This document shows positions 1 through 12,177 of a stretch of DNA of 64,000 nucleotides, one piece after another. The position numbers and the translations under genes are program-made. The stretch's first letter is position 1, and each line of letters opens with the position of its first letter. Under the pieces are notes generated by a model. The model was not told the DNA's origin and made no database searches. It worked only from the letters and a program-made list of their open reading frames with translations. This DNA comes from Acheta domesticus (lineage: Eukaryota; Arthropoda; Insecta; Orthoptera; Gryllidae), in contig JAHLJT010000631.1 of assembly GCA_031308135.1 (NCBI GenBank), positions 155,885,276-155,949,275 of the forward strand, written 5' to 3'.

Positions 1-239
1 TTTTGACGCATTTTGAGCATGAGACATTGAACGCTCAAAGATCGATTACGGAAGCTGGCATGTATTATTCACCCATCGCCAAGTAGCGAACAATCATTAA
101 GTCTCCAAGATTGCGTTGGTCCGACTTCAAACGAGAAGTACACAGTCAATTTAGGGTTCAACTTTTTTAAGAAATATCATCAAAGATCAGTAACTGTTCG
201 TATTCTAGTATTAATATAGCGAGTTGTACTACACCCTAG

Positions 240-1585
240 GGTGCTTCTCGCATCCCGGCCTCCATCCCTCTCTGTTGGTGATGTCTTCATTCCTCAGTCC
301 TCTTCTGACCGTTGCTTCTGCATAGTGAGCTCCTTCCACTCCTTTTCCCCACGTATGTCTAGGTCTTCCTCTTCATGAGTAGCTGGTTGCCATTTCCACA
401 GTATTTTCAACCAATGTTCCTCGTTCATTCTTTGCATGTGTCCATACCGTTTAGTATTTTCACTTCTATGGTATCAATTATATTAAAACTTACTTCCGCT
501 TTACGTTTAATTTCTACATTCTTTACTTTATCCATTGAAGTCAGTCCACAACTTCGACGGCAGAAGTCCATTTCCATTCCTGCCAATTGTTTTTGGCTCT
601 TTTTTGTTACTTCCCATACCTCAGACCCATAAATTGCAATATTCTCTACAACGGTCTTATACAATTTTCTCTTTACACTCTTGCTTAATTTATCTTTCCA
701 TGTCAGTGGATGTAGTTGTCTTATATCCACTCTTCCTTTTGCAATTCTATTTTTAATATCTTGCATACTGCCTCCATTTGCATTTATCTCTGTACCAAGG
801 TATGTGAATTTTTGACAGAGTTTTACTTCCGAACCATCATCCAGTTTTAGACTTTCAGCACTTCGTCCAACAACCATGTACTAGTCTTGTTAAGGTATAT
901 TTCTAAACCCCATTCTGAGTACTCTTCATATAATTTTTGCAGCATATATAGAGCATCGTCTTAATCTTCAGCGGACACCATCTGGTCTTTTGCAAAGTGT
1001 AGAGAGAATAACATGGAGTCACCAATTTTAATGCCCATATTACAACATTTCTTCCTTCATCTCCTCAGGGCATCATTCAGTTATATTTTAAATAAAGTTG
1101 GAGATACACAGCACCCCTGCCGTAAACGTTTATTCACTGAAAATGGAGCAGAAACGTCTCTCCCTACTTTTATTTGGCTCGTATTATTACTGTACAAATC
1201 TTGAACAGCTCTAATCAATTGCGTATTTACATTTCGTTCTCCATTGCCACCCATAGCCTAGATAATGGAACAGTGTCCTAGGCCTTACGCAGATCTAGAA
1301 ACACGAGGTGCGTTTCCAAGTCATGGGCAAGCCGTTTGTCGGTTACCTGTCCAATACTAAAGACGTTATCAATACATGAGCGCCCCGCTCGAAAGCCGCT
1401 CTGTTCCTCGACATCAATGAGGTCTCTTTCCAGTCGGGTTTTTAATATTTTCCCATACACTCGGCCAATACTGCTAAGGACAGTTATATCTCTATAGTTT
1501 TCACACTGTTTCCTATCAACTTTCTTGTAGATGTTAGAGATATATCCTTTTGTGAAGTCCTTTGGTAATTCTTCTTCCATTAAAC
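240..1585 (-). pseudogene. RTE-like non-LTR retrotransposon fragment B (RT and C-terminal tail), decayed
   Basis: The minus strand encodes reverse transcriptase pieces in order. Positions 1571-1278 give the N-terminal RT region (KDFTKGYISNIYKK, NYRDITVLSSIGR, QSGFRAGRS, FLDLRKA). Positions ~1210-960 give the palm (LRQGCCVSPTLFKIYLNDA), then the catalytic box reading HFAKDQMVSAED where LINE RTs have (F/Y)ADDQ. Positions 877-425 give KFTYLGTEI and the thumb region with AIYGSEVWEV. A C-terminal tail at ~390-245 contains RGRPRHTW and GWRPGCEKH. Frame changes and stops separate the pieces, and the first Asp of the active site is now Lys, so it cannot encode a working enzyme. It abuts LINE fragment A at its upstream end. 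RTE-like is my best clade call; CR1-like is possible. Confidence 0.8.
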
Positions 1586-2327
1586 ATCTATTGTCTAGCC
1601 GGGTTCTTGGGTGTCCTACTCTTCTCCTTCCTTCCGGTCTTCTATCTCTAGTCACTTTCATCAGTCTGTCTTCTTCCATTCTGTCTATATGGTCATTCAA
1701 TTTCTTTCTTCTTTCCCGAACCCAGTCTGAGATTATATCTATTTGGCAAGTTTGTCTTATATTAATATTAGGTTCTTTATCCCTTAGCGTTTTATTTGTA
1801 ATTTTTCTCAGCACCCGCATTACCGACACTTCCATCATTTGGCATATTTGTTTTGAGTCTGCTCCCGTTTCAGTTGCATATGACAATACTGATCTAATTA
1901 CTGCCTTAAATATTCTAATTTTAGTGTCTTTTCTTAGATATTGATTTTGCCATATCGAGTGGTTGAGACAGCCTGCTATTCTATTTGCTTTTATGCTTTG
2001 TTCCTTAGCCTCTTTTATAGATCTGCCATCACTAGTTATTGTTACGCCTAGATATTGTATTTCCATCACTTGCTCTATTAGGTATTCGTTTATAGCTAGT
2101 TTGCATCTCAATGGCTCTTTCGAGATTGTTATGCATTTAGTTTTTTGTGTGGATATCCCCATGTTGAATGACTGGCAAGTCTTGTAGAATTGAAACAGGA
2201 GGCGTTGTAAATCATCTTCGCTTTCGGCAATTAAGACTGTATCGTCTGCATAACAGATTGAGTTTATGTTATAAGAGCCGAAGTAAGATTCTTTTTTGTT
2301 CGAAAGATTGTTTAGGATGTGTTTCAT
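1278..2327 (-). pseudogene. Chimeric 349-codon frame: LINE A C-terminus fused to LINE B N-terminal RT
   Basis: Residues 1-~245 are the end of LINE A. They hold the RT box YADD at residues 26-29, YLGVTIT, a thumb region with ATETGADS, and a tail GRRRVGHPRTR. From about residue 253 the same frame switches to a different element and earlier RT motifs (ELPKDF, NYRDITVLSS, SGFRAGRS, FLDLRKA). The order C-terminal then N-terminal cannot be one RT; it marks an insertion or recombination junction at about 1570-1600. The open frame across the join is probably chance, and no function is implied. Confidence 0.75.
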
Positions 2328-2554
2328 TGCCAGGTTGAAGAGTATTGGGCAGGGGGGTCTCCTTGTCTTATTCCTTGACCTGTTGTTATGGCTTGGGATA
2401 TTTGTTTGTTATGTTTTACTTTCATTCTGGTGTCCATATATATATTTACTATGAATTTAATAAGGTTGCAGGGGATATTTTCTTTCTTTAATAATCTTGC
2501 TATATCTACAAGGCGTACGCTGTCAAATGCTTTCTGTATATCTACGAAACACAT
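2324..2554 (-). pseudogene. Reverse transcriptase palm fragment of LINE A
   Basis: The minus-strand frame reads CFVDIQKAFDSV, which carries the first catalytic Asp of LINE RTs, and ends at GQGIRQGDP, the usual (G)xRQGDPxS box. After GDPPA the reading frame changes, and the protein continues in another frame at 2327 (MKHILNN..., then CYADDTVLIAES). The RT core is therefore split by one frameshift near 2330-2345. N-terminal RT motifs upstream, at ~3100-2560, are also in broken frames. Confidence 0.75.
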
Positions 2555-3403
2555 ATATGCAGGTTTGTCGAATTCCAGAGATTTCTCAACAATTTGTCGT
2601 ATAATGAAGATCGCATTATTACATGATCTTCCTCTTCTGAATCCTTGCTGTTCTTCTTTCCATTCTATTAAGTTTTCTTACTTGTGTGATAGTTTTTGTT
2701 GTTAGTTTAAGCGTTGTGTTCAGAAGGTTAATTCCTCTATAATTGTTTGGGTCTAGCTTGTCCCCTTTTTTAAAAAGGGGGATTAGAATACTCGTTTTCC
2801 ATTCTTCTGGTATTTTACTCTGCCTATATATGTTTTGTATCAGTTTTACTAATTCTTTATGTAATGATTGCCCCCCGTATTTTAATAGTTCGTTATATAT
2901 GCCACCCTCTGCGGGTGATTTCCGATTTTTTAATTTGGGTATCGTTTGTATAATCTGTTCTTCTGAGATCTCTAGTCTTGTGATAATGTGTCGGATATAT
3001 CCAATACTGGAGCCTCGTTATTGTGAAATACCTTACTAAAATATTCCACCCATTCCCTGTTACTGATTTTTGTTGTACTTATCAACTCATTTGTTTCGGA
3101 GCGTGTATTTGTTATAAAACGCCATATCTGTTTTTACAGGCCGTAAAAGTCGTGTTCCATTCTTGCAGTAAATGATTCCCAATAATTTTGTTTTATTTTC
3201 CTGATCTTTATATTTACTTGATTTCTTATAAGTTTGTATTCTTCATAGTCTTGTGATAATTTAGACTGTATTTGAGAAATGCTTGGAGTTTCTCCCTAGT
3301 TATTTCTTTAACCTCTTCTGTATACCATGGTATATTCCGCCTTTGTCTCTGTTGACTTTTTCTGTTAATTTTTCCTAATGCTTCTTCCGCTGACTTGAGT
3401 ATA

Positions 3404-4042
3404 TTAGTTTTTATTTTTTCCCAGGCTGTCTCTATCATCTTCTTCTCTAATTCCGTTGTTATTGATTCTTTTGTCTAAGCGATCTCTATAAAGTTTTTGT
3501 GTTGATCCATCTTGAAGGGATTGGATATTAATTTTTGATATTGTATCCCTGAGTATTGTTTTATCCCGTTTAAGTGTTGTTCTTAATTTAGCTAGCACCA
3601 GATTATGGTCACTTCCAATATCTGCGCATGTTAAGCTTCTTATATCTAAGATGTTTGATGGGTGGCTCATTCTATTCGTCACCACAGAATCTATTATGGT
3701 CCGGTGTCCCATATTATTTTCCCATGTGTATTTATGTTGATCCTTGTGATCGAAGAAGGTATTATTTATTCTTAATTCATTATCCAAGCAGAACTCGATG
3801 AGCAGTTCTCCATTTTCATTTAGGTGCGTTTCGTTTAATCTGTTTTTTATGCCAGGGATAACGTCATTTCCAATTCTTGCGTTAAAGTCGCCTGCTATTA
3901 TAGTTGTCTCCTCTCGATTTGTCTGGTGTATAACGTCTTGTAGGTTGTCGTAGAACGTTTGTCTTTCGTGTGTAGGGTTGTTATTTTCAGGGGCATAGAC
4001 TGATATTATGTTTATTGGTTTTGTTTTAGATCTTAATTTCAT
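3404..4042 (-). pseudogene. Apurinic/apyrimidinic-type endonuclease domain of LINE A
   Basis: This 212-codon open piece is the middle and end of an exonuclease-endonuclease-phosphatase fold domain, which nicks target DNA to prime reverse transcription. Visible motifs are IISVYAPEN, AGDFNARIG (metal and active-site loop) and GSDHNLVLAKL (the conserved SDH). An in-frame stop near 4065 separates it from its own N-terminal part (GTWNTRSW, SETKK at ~4310-4200), so the domain is no longer one polypeptide. The last ~20 codons (EEDDRDSLGKNKN) run out of frame relative to the following RT linker at 3438-3226. Confidence 0.75.
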
Positions 4043-4550
4043 TGTAACAATTCTTTCTGATATGTACTAGTAGTCAATTATCTTATCGAGATGTTTATTG
4101 TTTATTATGATTGCTGCTCCTTCCTTTGCTCTTGAGAATTTTTGTACTCCACTATAGATAAGTGTGTAATTATTTAATTGTGTTATGCCTCTACCCTTTT
4201 TTCGTTTCTGAAAGGCAGCATAGATCTACGTCGTGTCTATCTAATTCCATTAGAATTTCCTGATAGCTTGTATTCCATGATCTAGTATTCCATGTTCCCA
4301 GTCTCAGTATGTTTCCTTTTTTCCATTTCGATGTTCTTGTTCGTGCCATGTTCGTCTTATTAAGTGTATTCCGAGGCTTATCCTTTGTTCTATGAGCATT
4401 TCTATCCTTTTTACCCCGGGCAGTTCGCTGGCCTCACCCGGAAACCCTCCTCCTTTATCCGGGCTTGGGACCGGCAACGGCATTGCTGAGCTACTCGATC
4501 CACCCAGCAATAACTGCAGGCGGAGTTTTATTCCAATCTGAGTCACTTAC

Positions 4551-5080
4551 TTCTTTCCCACCTGTATATTCTATTTCTCCGAGGCTCTCATAAGCTGCTT
4601 AATGTACAGCACCGGCAATTCCATCGTAGAGTGTACGAATAGTTGGTTGGTTCACTTGAAGTTTCTTACTTAATCTAAGCTTTTATAGGAAAGATGTAGA
4701 TGGATCTTCAAGCAAACACATTTTGTATTCTTTTTTATGTATGTTACTGGACGCGACATGAATTTCCGATTGCTGTGCCTTGTTTACATAGGGAACATAC
4801 AATCTTGATTTCAACAAATAATGGTCCGCACCTTCCTACATCTTAGTCTTGCGCAAGCCTTCCAACTGTACTTTTTAAATCTCTCGCTAAAAATATATTC
4901 TTTCGGTTTATTTTACTTTTTTAGCAGCTTTTAGCTTCTTATTCTTTAGCAGTTTTATAACTGATAGTCATCAAAGGGGTATTCTGATTTTGGAGCTAGG
5001 GGAGGGCGTGACTGAACAGCTGTCGCGGGGGAGGAATACTTCTCTGGAGTAAACACAATTTTCACTAGTTTTCCGAACTA
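4551..5080. other. No gene seen; spacer upstream of LINE A
   Basis: I see no protein similarity or RNA gene here. The sequence is moderately AT-rich with short T and A runs. It does not contain the missing 5' half of LINE B, which would have been expected if LINE A had inserted cleanly into LINE B. Confidence 0.4.
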
Positions 5081-5086
5081 TTATAG

Positions 5087-5141
5087 AAAGGTTTTCCTTC
5101 TAAAAGAGTAGAAGAGTAGCTCCTTTAGAAGGAAAACCTTT
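5087..5141. repeat. Perfect 18-bp inverted repeat (hairpin)
   Basis: Arms at 5087-5104 and 5124-5141 are exact reverse complements around a 19-bp spacer. The arm contains GGTTTTCCTTCTAAA. No gene adjoins it, so a role as a terminator or small RNA is unsupported; it may be a miniature foldback scrap. Confidence 0.75.
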
Positions 5142-6395
5142 GTATAATAATATCCTGTCTGATGAAAACGTGAAACTTGCCGGAGGGATTTAATTTTGCC
5201 GAGAACCTTCCATGGTCCTTTCCATGCCACACGACAGAAATGGCTCACAATATTTTTGCTCTTCATTATTTCGCCTTCCTCAATCGAGATGGAATTTGAG
5301 AACTTGGATTTTCGTAAGTTATACCAGTCGATGAAGCGATCTGTGCGTGACTTTCGATTCCGACAGTCGCTTCCACATGCAGAATAGCGCCGCCGCAGGT
5401 ATAAGCTGAAACCATAGAAGTGTTGGGCGCAGCCGTAGCAGCGATCTGAGCCCTACTCTGTGGGCTTTGCTCCAGTTGAGGCATGTCAATATAATGCCTG
5501 AATGGCTCTGCAGAGCTCCTCGAACCATTGTTCTCATGAGGCGTCATCAGGCAAGGATTCTGATTGGAGAATATTGAATGCAGGAGTGGGCGCTTTGTCT
5601 GAATGCATAACTGACGTGAAGCTTCTTCTGGGAATGCCACATTTGAGGGCTGCCGCCTCTGTTCTCTCTACTCTACAGAGTGGCGCACGTATGGGATTAT
5701 TGCAGCGTTTTACTTCTCCAAAATCGGAGTCATAGCTTCTGTTTCTCACCTAGGACGTTTCTTGTAAGTTATTTGCTTGATGCAATATTAAATAAAACAG
5801 CATTATATAAAACAGTAACTATGATATAAAAGAGCAGACCAGTAATAATAACCCCTATGAAGAAAGGTGAAGAAAAGCAACGCCTGTGAGATAGGACAAC
5901 AAAAGAACTGGGTTGATGAAATTCTTCAGGAAAGAAGAGAGATATGAGTACCTCTGTCCCGAGGGCAAAGCACCCGATCGCAAAAATCGTGACCCTTATA
6001 TACCTCGATTTTCTGTCCTTAAGTGTGTTCACTTCCAGTATAAAACTGAAGCTTGTGTCAGACTAGTTCTCACAGTTCTCGCATTTAAGTGCTGCGATCT
6101 TTGGGTCTCATTTGGACAACGTCGTGGTTGGTCGTGTAATGTCTAACAACCACAGTTTAAGATGTCATCTGAACTTGTATATCTTGCACCGCGACCCAAA
6201 CCGATCGTATGGACAAGCGAGGAACTAGCCTCAAACTGGCTTCAGAAAATTTGCACCAAAGGCGGCTAGTTAACACAGCCTTAATATATCTTATACCGTG
6301 GTTGATAGCTTCTTGGTTGAATTGGACGTTTTCATATAATAGCTAAGATGTTAATATGGCAGAAAGTGCAATACTTCAATTCACGTAACTGCTAC
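5142..6395. other. No recognised gene; short unassigned open frames
   Basis: Overlapping open frames of 70-124 codons occur on both strands between 5266 and 5750, but none shows a recognisable domain. The composition is nearly balanced here, which makes chance open frames more likely. I do not call a gene. Confidence 0.35.
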
Positions 6396-6434
6396 GTAAT
6401 ACGGGAAAGTATGTGCTGTTATAGCACCACTAGT
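6396..6434 (+). repeat. Short copy of the inner end of the 12-18 kb inverted-arm repeat
   Basis: The stretch from GTAATACGGGAAAG through GCACCACTAGT closely matches the inner end of the left arm at 13744-13783 and, in reverse complement, the inner end of the right arm at 15666-15705. Only about 40 bp are shared, so this is either a truncated copy or an element end. Confidence 0.5.
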
Positions 6435-6474
6435 TTCTTTTTTTATAAAAGCAGTGTATTAATTCGTGTGTGTA

Positions 6475-6516
6475 TGAGAGAGAGAGAGAGAAGAGAGAGA
6501 GAGAGGGAGAGAGAGT
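6475..6516 (+). repeat. (GA)n simple repeat
   Basis: This is an almost pure GA tract of about 42 bp with two interruptions. Nothing links it to a gene. Confidence 0.9.
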
Positions 6517-9440
6517 CCGCACTTTTCCATGACTGATGTGTTCAAAAAACATGGCACTTGCAATAATAAAAGAATTTAAAAGGGAACTCCGGAAAGGTTA
6601 CTCATGACTCCACACTCTATTCCAGTATCAGACATTTTTCTTTCTGCTCCGATTAATAATTTATTTTGAATCCCCTTTCTAGTGGTATAGTGCAGGGTCA
6701 GTTGAGCTGGCGAATGTTCGGAGCAATCTGTGGATGACATAGCGCTGGGCTGGAGGTAACCTCTCCACTAGGAGTCCGTGTGACCTGTAATTAAAGAAAA
6801 AATGTTTAAAAAACAAATGTTAAGTATTTTGAAAAGTGTTGTTAAATTAAACAATTGTATCGGACCCTTCTGTTCCATTATTCACGTCCAAAAAGTACAC
6901 CTGTAAGCATAATTACGTCGCAGACATTCCTGGGTCCGTTGGGGCCCGCCTGCCTGATTGAGTCATTCAAATTGGTCGTCCAGAAAAGGATTAAAGTGCC
7001 ATGACTTAATGCATATTGAAAAGCACACTGAAAGTATCATTGAATAAAATGTGAAATTAGCAAGACATAAATGAAATGAGTTCGCAATACGTTGAAATGT
7101 ACCAACAATGTCTCGTCATAGACTATTACGAGATCGTTGACATCATTCACCTTAGGACGGTTATAATCGTGACCCGTTCCGAATTTATAGTGTGGCGGCA
7201 TATAGCGGTGCCTTAATAAATTTACAACAAAAACTTATTTTTTCGTACTCTCAGGTGGACGCACGTGCTTTTCCCCGCTCGCCTCGGCCCAGCCGCGCTC
7301 CACCCCCACCCGTTGTCCTGCTGTCAGAGTCTCGCCCTCCGACGGGAAACCGACCTGGTAAAAATTTATGGCCGTCAAAGGCCACTTGACGAAACCACTC
7401 CACTGAATGCACCTTTTGTGACCCAACCCCCGCCGATCCTGGGGGCCCTCCTCGCTTCCACGCCTGTCGCGATAATTTAAGAAGTCCGAACCCCTTTTGC
7501 CATACAATAATTGCTCGATAAGGATGCCACCCCCCGCGACGAACGCAGCTGCGTTCCGGTCAACAAAGATAGCATTTCGGGAGAGAGAGAGAATTTAGAA
7601 AATTTTCCACAAATCTTCGGACCGCCATTCGTCTAAATTAATTCTGCGACGCAGTAAGATGCGGCCAATGGGAGGTTTCAAAAAGTAGGTCAGCGAGCCC
7701 AGGAAAAACTTAGGAGGGGGAAAATACGGAGAGAGACGGATTCCCAAAATCTTAAAAAGGAGACTAACACTAGAGTTACGAGAGGGAGGTAGTCGTGAGA
7801 GCGAACATGCGTGAGCGTCGGCTGCGAAAGTAACGCTTAAAAGCGAGCGCTGTAAGTTACGAGAGGGCGCTTCACGACCGAAACTCGTTGCCTAAGTCGG
7901 GCGAACGAGCCGCGAGTATCAGGAGCTAGCCTACGGTCCGCGCCAGCGATTAAATGCTGTCGTATCGCTCGTCCGAGCCGTAATGAGAGACGAATCCGGA
8001 CTCGTCCAGCGTCTTGGTGGCGAGACGCCAAGGAAACCTCGGGGCAAGGAGTGACCGCGGGAAGATATCCGCCTTCCCGTTGCGACATTGCAGCTAGTAA
8101 GACAACGCCCGTGGAAGACGCCAAGGCCATCGACCTCAACGTGGACACCCCAGTCCACGCTCGTCCACAGATAAGACTTTTTACGCACGCCCGCGCTTTG
8201 GGGCGCCCCGCCTCGAGACGAGGCGGAAAATGCCATCGAACTTTTAAAGTGTTTGGTCTTTCTTTTTGTTGTTTGTTTGTTTGTTATTGTTAAAATTAAG
8301 CGATGCCGCGCAATGGCATATTTTTTTTGTAGAGTGTAACAGAAGTGTCATTAACTTTCTTTTATTTTATTTTTCCTTTTTTACCGAGCTCAATAGGTAG
8401 GGTGTGATCCCACCTCATGGGAATTTTTTCATGTAACTTCCCCGGCCGTAGGTCGGAAATAAATGTATCATTTTATTTCACTGCCCAATTACGGCTAATC
8501 ATTTAAAGTAGTCGTTGCACCTGCACCGTTCTTTCACACGACGTTGCGATTTGGGCTCCCGCCCTGGGGCTCGAGCATGACGTTGCAATAGTAAACTTTT
8601 GGGCGCCAGGAACAGGTTACGTTAATTAAAACCAATGCTTCCACAGCTAATTTCAACAAATGGATAAATGTCCGGCTAGCTGGGTCAATGGGTCCCGTTA
8701 CGGATAATCGCTATCGCCTAGATAGCCGATTACTTGATCTGCCAACTATACAGTATGGCGAGGAATCTGAAAGGGAATAATTATCTATTTCTAACTTCTT
8801 AACAATTGTGATTGACCAAATGAAAGTCTTTTTATTTCCAAAAGAGAAATTTAACAATTTATTTACTTCTATTAACAATTGTTTTGTCTTTAGGTCATGA
8901 CCTCGTTTTAAAATAATACCTTTGTACTGCAGTACTGATCTAACGTCTTGATCTACGACGCCCCGCAGTATCTTCCTACTTGAATGCAGATGAACCCAAG
9001 TCCAGCTTCTTTCTTCTGATCTTGCGACACTGCCGACGAATCCAGCCCTCACTACCTAGAATATCTATTGGTTCTTACGTGATATTTAGTGTTCCTAATC
9101 CTCCCCAACTAGTGGTAAAACATTAAAGTCCAACACCGCAATATAAAAGAAACTTTCAAAGTCCTCATCGAATTTACCTCTGCCCATCAACTTTCAGAGT
9201 CCGAAAAACTATTGAGTCTTACGTCAAAACTTACAAGTCCCACTCCCCTGATGTTAATCTCGAAAGCGATCTGTACTACTCGACGACCTCTATCAGAATG
9301 TCCTTTTCTCCACCGTTCTTCCGCCCTCAACGCTTCGGTATCCGTCCTTCGTTCCTCTTTTTTAAAACAAAACGACAAAATTCGACAGTCTATTCTCCCT
9401 TAGCCAATCCATTCATCTCTTATCAAACCAAGTAGCCACG
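6517..9440. other. No recognised gene; unassigned sequence with GC-richer blocks
   Basis: I examined both strands. Blocks around 7250-7470 and 7800-8240 are GC-richer and give open frames of 60-113 codons with no recognisable domain. A minus-strand frame of 113 codons at 9052-8711 was considered as a decayed retroelement piece but has no diagnostic motif. T-rich tracts with TTTG repeats lie at 8262-8290. Confidence 0.35.
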
Positions 9441-9444
9441 CCCT

Positions 9445-9840
9445 CGATAGTCATTCCTTTTCAACCCCACTGTAGAAAAGGATGTATTGTTCTTGGTTTT
9501 CACTTTCCTGTGTTTTCTTTTTTGTTTCAGTGAGTAGCGCCACATCGAGATTCAATCTGCTTAACTCCTTGAAAACTTGAAGGCATTTTGTGTTAATGCC
9601 TTGTACATTCCATGTTCCAAATTGCATTGTCGTTTTTCGATTGCCCTGTCGTCGTTTATATTTCAGGTCCGGCTTTGTCCCTTGATTAGGCGTTTTAGAA
9701 TTGGTATGTTTTTCTGAGAGACGACTGGCTGGAAAGATTCTCAACCCCCACCCTGGAGGACCGGATTTGTAATTGAGGTGTCCTTCCTCTAGGGAGGCTG
9801 GTTTCACTACACCTCCGGAGTCGCCCTCCCCTCTTGGTTT
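9445..9840 (-). pseudogene. RTE-like LINE 5' end: leader plus start of the endonuclease
   Basis: The 118-codon minus-strand frame 9807-9451 starts in leader sequence and runs into the start of an endonuclease domain: FGTWNVQGINTK, then LDVALLTETKKK and LFYSGVEKE. These are the first conserved blocks (metal-binding N and E) of the endonuclease in RTE-like LINEs. The recognisable sequence stops just after the GVEKE block, so only the first ~70 endonuclease residues are present. Because LINEs are usually truncated at the 5' end, a piece with only the 5' end implies later deletion or rearrangement. It is related to LINE A but clearly a different family. Confidence 0.75.
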
Positions 9841-12177
9841 TCTGTCAAGGTTTTCCTTCCCTTAGCCCAAATGCTCCCGTTTTAAGGCGCCGGAGACCCG
9901 CCCTCGCCCTTCTCTCATTGGTTACTCTGAAAGGTTGTAACCAGAGTACCCAAGGATCACCACGAAGAGGAGAGAGAACGGACATCCTCACTATACGCCG
10001 ATCTTCACTGCTCTTTTTAATCGCTCTTCTGTCGAAGTACCCATTACAGGCGGTCGTCAATGGTATTTAACGGTATAAGCCTATGGACTTCGTCTTATTC
10101 CACCAAGGCCCTAGTCAGCTTTGACCCCCATCTACTATTTAACTGATAAATTAAAATCATATTATATCAATATGTTATCTACTTTGTACGTGAATAACGC
10201 GTCATCGCATTACATTATATTATAAAAGATCAAATTTTACTTTTATCTCTTCTCTAAGAGATTATTCTCCCCTTAAAACAAACTTGGTCAATTGATATTG
10301 TAAGCCAATATGGTCAACATTCTACACATAAAACAGAGTAACCAACTTGTAATATTAAAATTCCAATCAGATTAATACGCATTAAGGCGGGCATTTTAAG
10401 TATGGTGACTAAGTTCACCTGACCCTGCTGGGAGCCCTTGGGACGGGCGTCGTGAGACCGCGTGAGGGAAACGCTTGGCGGAAGAGAAGGACTGGGCCGA
10501 GGCGCGGGCCGCTCCGCCCCGCCCGCCGGGACGCCCGGCCTGCCAACGAACGCCTTCGCCCCATCGGGCGCCACGTCGAGCGAGCAGACATGTCATGAAA
10601 GTTGAGTTAGAAAAGGAACTTGCAAGTACTTTTGTAACCCATGTGTGACAATTTGTTATACTGCATCGACGTATTTTTTTATTTAAAAGCTGGTTGACGG
10701 AAAAGTTCCTTCTCTCCTCGACTCCTAACTTTATTTTTGAATTGGCTTCTGACAACTTCATAAAATTTTTCCAATATTGACGAACTTTTTATACAGCAGT
10801 ACAGCACTGAGTGCGAAATCTTGTCGTTACTAACGTCCGATATTTCGCTTTTCCCTTCCCGTCTTTTTTTCTTTTCTGTCCCGCAGCTCTCGTGTGACCC
10901 TGTCGCCCAACGTTCTCTATCAATCAAGTGTGGTGCGAGGGTCGGAACTCTGCGCGGCTGTTTCAGAGCACCCAGGATTCTGGAAATAGCTCACTTATGC
11001 ACATAAACTACTTTTTTATACAGAGGCGGGAACTCAGAGCCGGAGCAATCTGTTTCGTGAAGATGGAATTTGAAACCGGGAATAGCGTTTTATGCGTTTT
11101 GTGAGTCCTTGTTTTTATCGCCTTCGGTCGTTTTCGCGGTAGCCATTCTGCCCAAGTGACTTTCCCGAAAATGTGTGAGAGAATAGAGGCGTTAAGGAAG
11201 AAATCCTTGATTTAAATTCACTGGCAGTAAAGTGTTTGTTTATTTGGAACACTTAATTGCAGCAAGGTTAAGTTTACCCTTAAGTACAAATTTCGTTTCA
11301 TGACTTGTTAAAGTACTATGTAAATAGGTTTTCATCTTTAACTCATCGGTCTTCATCTTTAACTCATTTTTAACATCATAGGTCTTCATCGTAATTGACA
11401 TTTGTAAGGCTACCTTCTTCCAAACATACTGAATAAGTGAATGTATTTTGTTTTACAACTTTGTAAAAACAACAGTTGAATAACAATATGCATACACATA
11501 ATATACACAATAATACTAAAAATATAAAAAATGCTACCTACTAAGCCCTTTCCTGTATTTATGAAACACACTGATCCTTTCACGTGACATCTAATGACCA
11601 ACTCACCTTATTCTGAATATTCCAACTTGCCCAAATTCCTCTTTCCTCAAAAACCATACATCTAAATTATGTTCTCAATCTGCCTCTTCCATTTCCAAAT
11701 CCTACATTTTTTCCTCACTATTCAGTTAATATTTACTCGTTCTCATTTCATTAACTAAACTATATTTTGATAACCTTAGTCTGTCGCTTTCCTTACATTT
11801 ACCTTTTAAGTATCTGGGAATATCATCCACCTGAATAATTTTAAACTATTCGTTAACCGCCCTTTGGGCACGTTGAAAAAGTACCTCGGATGGGCACTTA
11901 CGGCTTTTAAGAACCCCACTCTAATTGTTTTAAGATAATACTATTGAGGGAAGAAATGTATTCGCAAATTATGATTGAAATGAAACCGTTAATGTATTTT
12001 ATTGTATTATTAGTTTATTATTTTTATTCAGCCATTTCACGGCGCATTCTTTGACCACACGATTACCGTGGTTTATATCTCTTTGTTAATTTGGTTGCTT
12101 TCTTTCATAAACTTGGCCATTCATTGAGAAGTAATTAGCAGGGATACAAACCCACCAAATTTTTATTCTGCACTTTT
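9841..12177. other. No recognised gene; includes a GC-rich patch at ~10430-10580
   Basis: No domain-bearing frame was found. The GC-rich patch at 10430-10580 stands out from AT-rich surroundings and gives only short frames rich in Arg, Ala and Pro. A tandem repetition of 'TCTTCATCTTTAACTCATT' occurs near 11331-11370. The rest is AT-rich. Confidence 0.35.

Larger units (their letters stand above)
1586..4550 (-). mobile_element. RTE-like non-LTR retrotransposon A, nearly full length but broken
   Basis: Read on the minus strand from 4550 down, this segment has a 5' leader, an apurinic endonuclease domain, an RT and a C-terminal tail in the correct order. A GC-richer leader at ~4540-4400 precedes the endonuclease start near 4310 (LRLGTWNTRSW, then LCCLSETKK). 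Stops and frame changes fall near 4065, 3410, 3220-2560 and 2350. The RT catalytic box YADD is intact at ~2252-2241. The coding sequence ends around 1600 with GRRRVGHPRTR and runs directly into LINE fragment B. No poly(A) tail or target-site duplication could be identified at that join. The element is a fossil, although its reading frames survive in long pieces. Confidence 0.8.

Noticed and set aside
5266..5749. Protein-coding gene on either strand
   Set aside because: Several overlapping frames of 70-124 codons exist on both strands with no domain, splice pattern or conserved motif.
8711..9052. 113-codon protein on the minus strand
   Set aside because: No recognisable domain; looked briefly like retroelement coding sequence, but no diagnostic motif could be found.
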